Positions 62,906 to 64,000 of a stretch of 64,000 bases of DNA are shown piece after piece (within the stretch, counting starts at the first letter, position 1; each line of letters starts with the position of its first letter). Location: NCBI RefSeq assembly GCF_002382885.1, contig NZ_NWVL01000006.1:62001-126000 (forward strand), in the 5' to 3' direction. The translations under genes and the position numbers were made by a program. This stretch comes from Streptomyces sp. WZ.A104 (GTDB lineage: Bacteria > Actinomycetota > Actinomycetes > Streptomycetales > Streptomycetaceae). Under the pieces are notes generated by a model that saw only the letters and a program-made list of their open reading frames with translations, had not been told where the DNA came from and did no database searches.

Positions 62906-63835
62906 TCAGAACGCTGTGCGTACGTCGCTGCGGGGGTCTCCCACGGGAATCCGTTCGCCGTAGAGTCCGGCTCGGGCGGAGCGCCTCCAGGGGCGGGCGT
63001 AGCGGACGGCCATGCTGATGTCTTCGTCCTGCGAGTCGAGCTCGATGTCAGCGATCGCCAGGGCGGGATGTCCGTTCGCGGGGCAGCGCGCCATCCACCG
63101 GCCGCCGGGTGCCACGATCCCGGACGGCGCCGTTGCGCTGAACTGGGCCGGGATGGCGTAGCCGAGCCAGTAGTTGTAGAGCGTTCCGTATGCCTGAGCG
63201 ACACGGGCCCGGGGTGCGTCGTCGACCATCACCGACAGCAGGACGCAGTCGACGTTCAGGCGTTCGTAGTCGGCGAAGATCTCCGGGAAGTTGGCCTCGA
63301 TGCACAGCGCGAAGCCGAACCGGATGCCGTCCACCTCGATGACCAGCGGCTGATATCCGGGGGAGTACAGGTAGGAGACCTCGGTATGCGACAGGAACCG
63401 CTTGTCGTACCTGGCGACCAACTCGCCGCGGTCGGAGACGACGAAGAGGCTGTTGTGGGGCCGGTTCGGCGGTGTAAGCGGGTGGAGCGACCCGAACACC
63501 GTCCACAGCCGCAGTTCCCCCGCCAGCGCGGCGATCGCCTCGGCCTCCTCGCGCAGGACGTCCCAAGCGGCACGGCTCCAGTCAGCCGGGACCAGCGTCC
63601 CGTCCGGTCCGGCCGCCATCACGTGCTTGCTCGGGTAGGTGAGCGCCCCCTCGCAGAACTGCACCAACCGCGCACCAGCCTCGGCGGCCTCGGCCATCAG
63701 ACCCCGGATCTCCTGCCCGGCCGCCCGCAGGGTGCCTCGATCAGTGGGGTCTTCCGGCACCGTGCTCTGCGCGACCGCCAGCCTCAAGGTCCTGGCCGCA
63801 CGGGGACGTTCATCGGGTGCAGAAGTCGTAGGCAT
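62906..63835 (-). CDS. Nitrilase-superfamily carbon-nitrogen hydrolase
   Basis: The protein has 309 residues from ATG 63835, with GGAGAG upstream. The catalytic triad of the superfamily is visible: LVQFCEGALTY (Glu), VARYDKRFLSHTEVSYL (Lys) and FALCIEANFPEIF (Cys). The N-terminal LRLAVAQSTVP is the usual opening strand. It hydrolyses an amide or transfers an acyl or amino group from a small molecule. A 9-residue N-terminal match to the adjacent tandem-Nudix protein (TTSAPDERP) indicates a shared origin of the two starts. Confidence 0.88.
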   Translation of the reverse strand: MPTTSAPDERPRAARTLRLAVAQSTVPEDPTDRGTLRAAGQEIRGLMAEAAEAGARLVQFCEGALTYPSKHVMAAGPDGTLVPADWSRAAWDVLREEAEAIAALAGELRLWTVFGSLHPLTPPNRPHNSLFVVSDRGELVARYDKRFLSHTEVSYLYSPGYQPLVIEVDGIRFGFALCIEANFPEIFADYERLNVDCVLLSVMVDDAPRARVAQAYGTLYNYWLGYAIPAQFSATAPSGIVAPGGRWMARCPANGHPALAIADIELDSQDEDISMAVRYARPWRRSARAGLYGERIPVGDPRSDVRTAF

Positions 63836-63903
63836 CTCTCTCCGATCAGTGAGTGCTTGCTCGTGCGCGGTGAAGCGGTGGTTGGCCGGCACGGGGCCGG
63901 GCG

Positions 63904-64000
63904 TCAGACGGTCAGCCGGTCCGGGTCGCCCTTCGTGGGACCGGGGGAGAGCCGGGTGAAGTGCTCGGTCCGGATGATCTGCGCGCGGTCGTCTTCGGGG
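63904..64000 (-). CDS. C-terminal end of an unknown gene running out of the window
   Basis: A minus-strand frame runs from the right edge to a TGA at 63904-63906, giving about 31 residues: PEDDRAQIIRTEHFTRLSPG and then PTKGDPDRLTV. The protein-like pattern and the following 68-base gap to the nitrilase start suggest that it is the gene upstream of the nitrilase. No function can be given. Confidence 0.5.
   Translation of the reverse strand, partial: PEDDRAQIIRTEHFTRLSPGPTKGDPDRLTV

Overview
The window is very GC-rich DNA with strong codon bias towards G/C in the third position, GTG/TTG starts, GGAGG-type ribosome binding sites and many 4-base gene overlaps. All of this points to Streptomyces or a close actinomycete. 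No rRNA, tRNA, ribosomal-protein or other core gene was seen. A ParB-type partition gene at the left edge, broken genes, dispersed repeats, a defence operon and several biosynthesis-like operons suggest accessory DNA: a large, perhaps linear, plasmid or a chromosome arm.

Layout. 0-6 kb: a partial small gene and parB sharing a duplicated promoter/leader, a Nudix-DUF6624 fusion, an SDR and an XRE/TPR regulator. 6.2-14.7 kb: a nine-gene co-directional operon of sugar-nucleotide dehydratase/epimerases, four glycosyltransferases, a pyruvyl-transferase-like protein, a PhyH oxygenase and a HAD phosphatase. A SpoU/TrmH rRNA-type methyltransferase faces its end. 15.7-28.4 kb: a segment bounded by two direct copies of a ~79 bp repeat. 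It holds an HTH protein, a lipoprotein, a broken cofE-like gene and, on the minus strand, a seven-gene operon with three HPr-kinase-like proteins, an MDR dehydrogenase, a TIM-barrel isomerase, an APH-type kinase and a 908-residue S-adenosylhomocysteine-hydrolase-like/Gfo-Idh-MocA fusion.

28.4-39.3 kb: an island of small nucleotide- and metabolite-handling enzymes (Nudix hydrolases, nucleotidyltransferase, P-loop kinase, peptide deformylase, APH kinase, CofE, HAD, 2H phosphoesterase). 39.3-44.6 kb: five genes of unknown function. 44.8-54.9 kb: a four-gene minus-strand operon (AAA ATPase, SNF2-like helicase with a DUF3883-like end, DUF1156 DNA methylase, DUF499 ATPase), preceded by tandem palindromes. 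It is very probably an anti-phage or DNA-modification system. 55.2-58.2 kb: a 58-residue peptide gene, a JmjC/cupin oxygenase and an aldo/keto reductase in tight order, with a convergent APH-type kinase; this is a candidate modified-peptide (RiPP) locus. 58.2-64 kb: a decayed TPR gene, then a 2H phosphoesterase, an EEP phosphatase, a VanX-like dipeptidase, a tandem-Nudix protein and a nitrilase-family amidohydrolase.

The strongest candidates for something undescribed are the HprK-like/SAHH-Gfo operon (19.4-28.2 kb) and the peptide/JmjC/AKR locus (55.2-57.4 kb). The oxygenase-containing glycosylation operon (6.2-14.7 kb) and the defence operon with its operator array come next. All functions are read from motifs and context only; no database search was possible.
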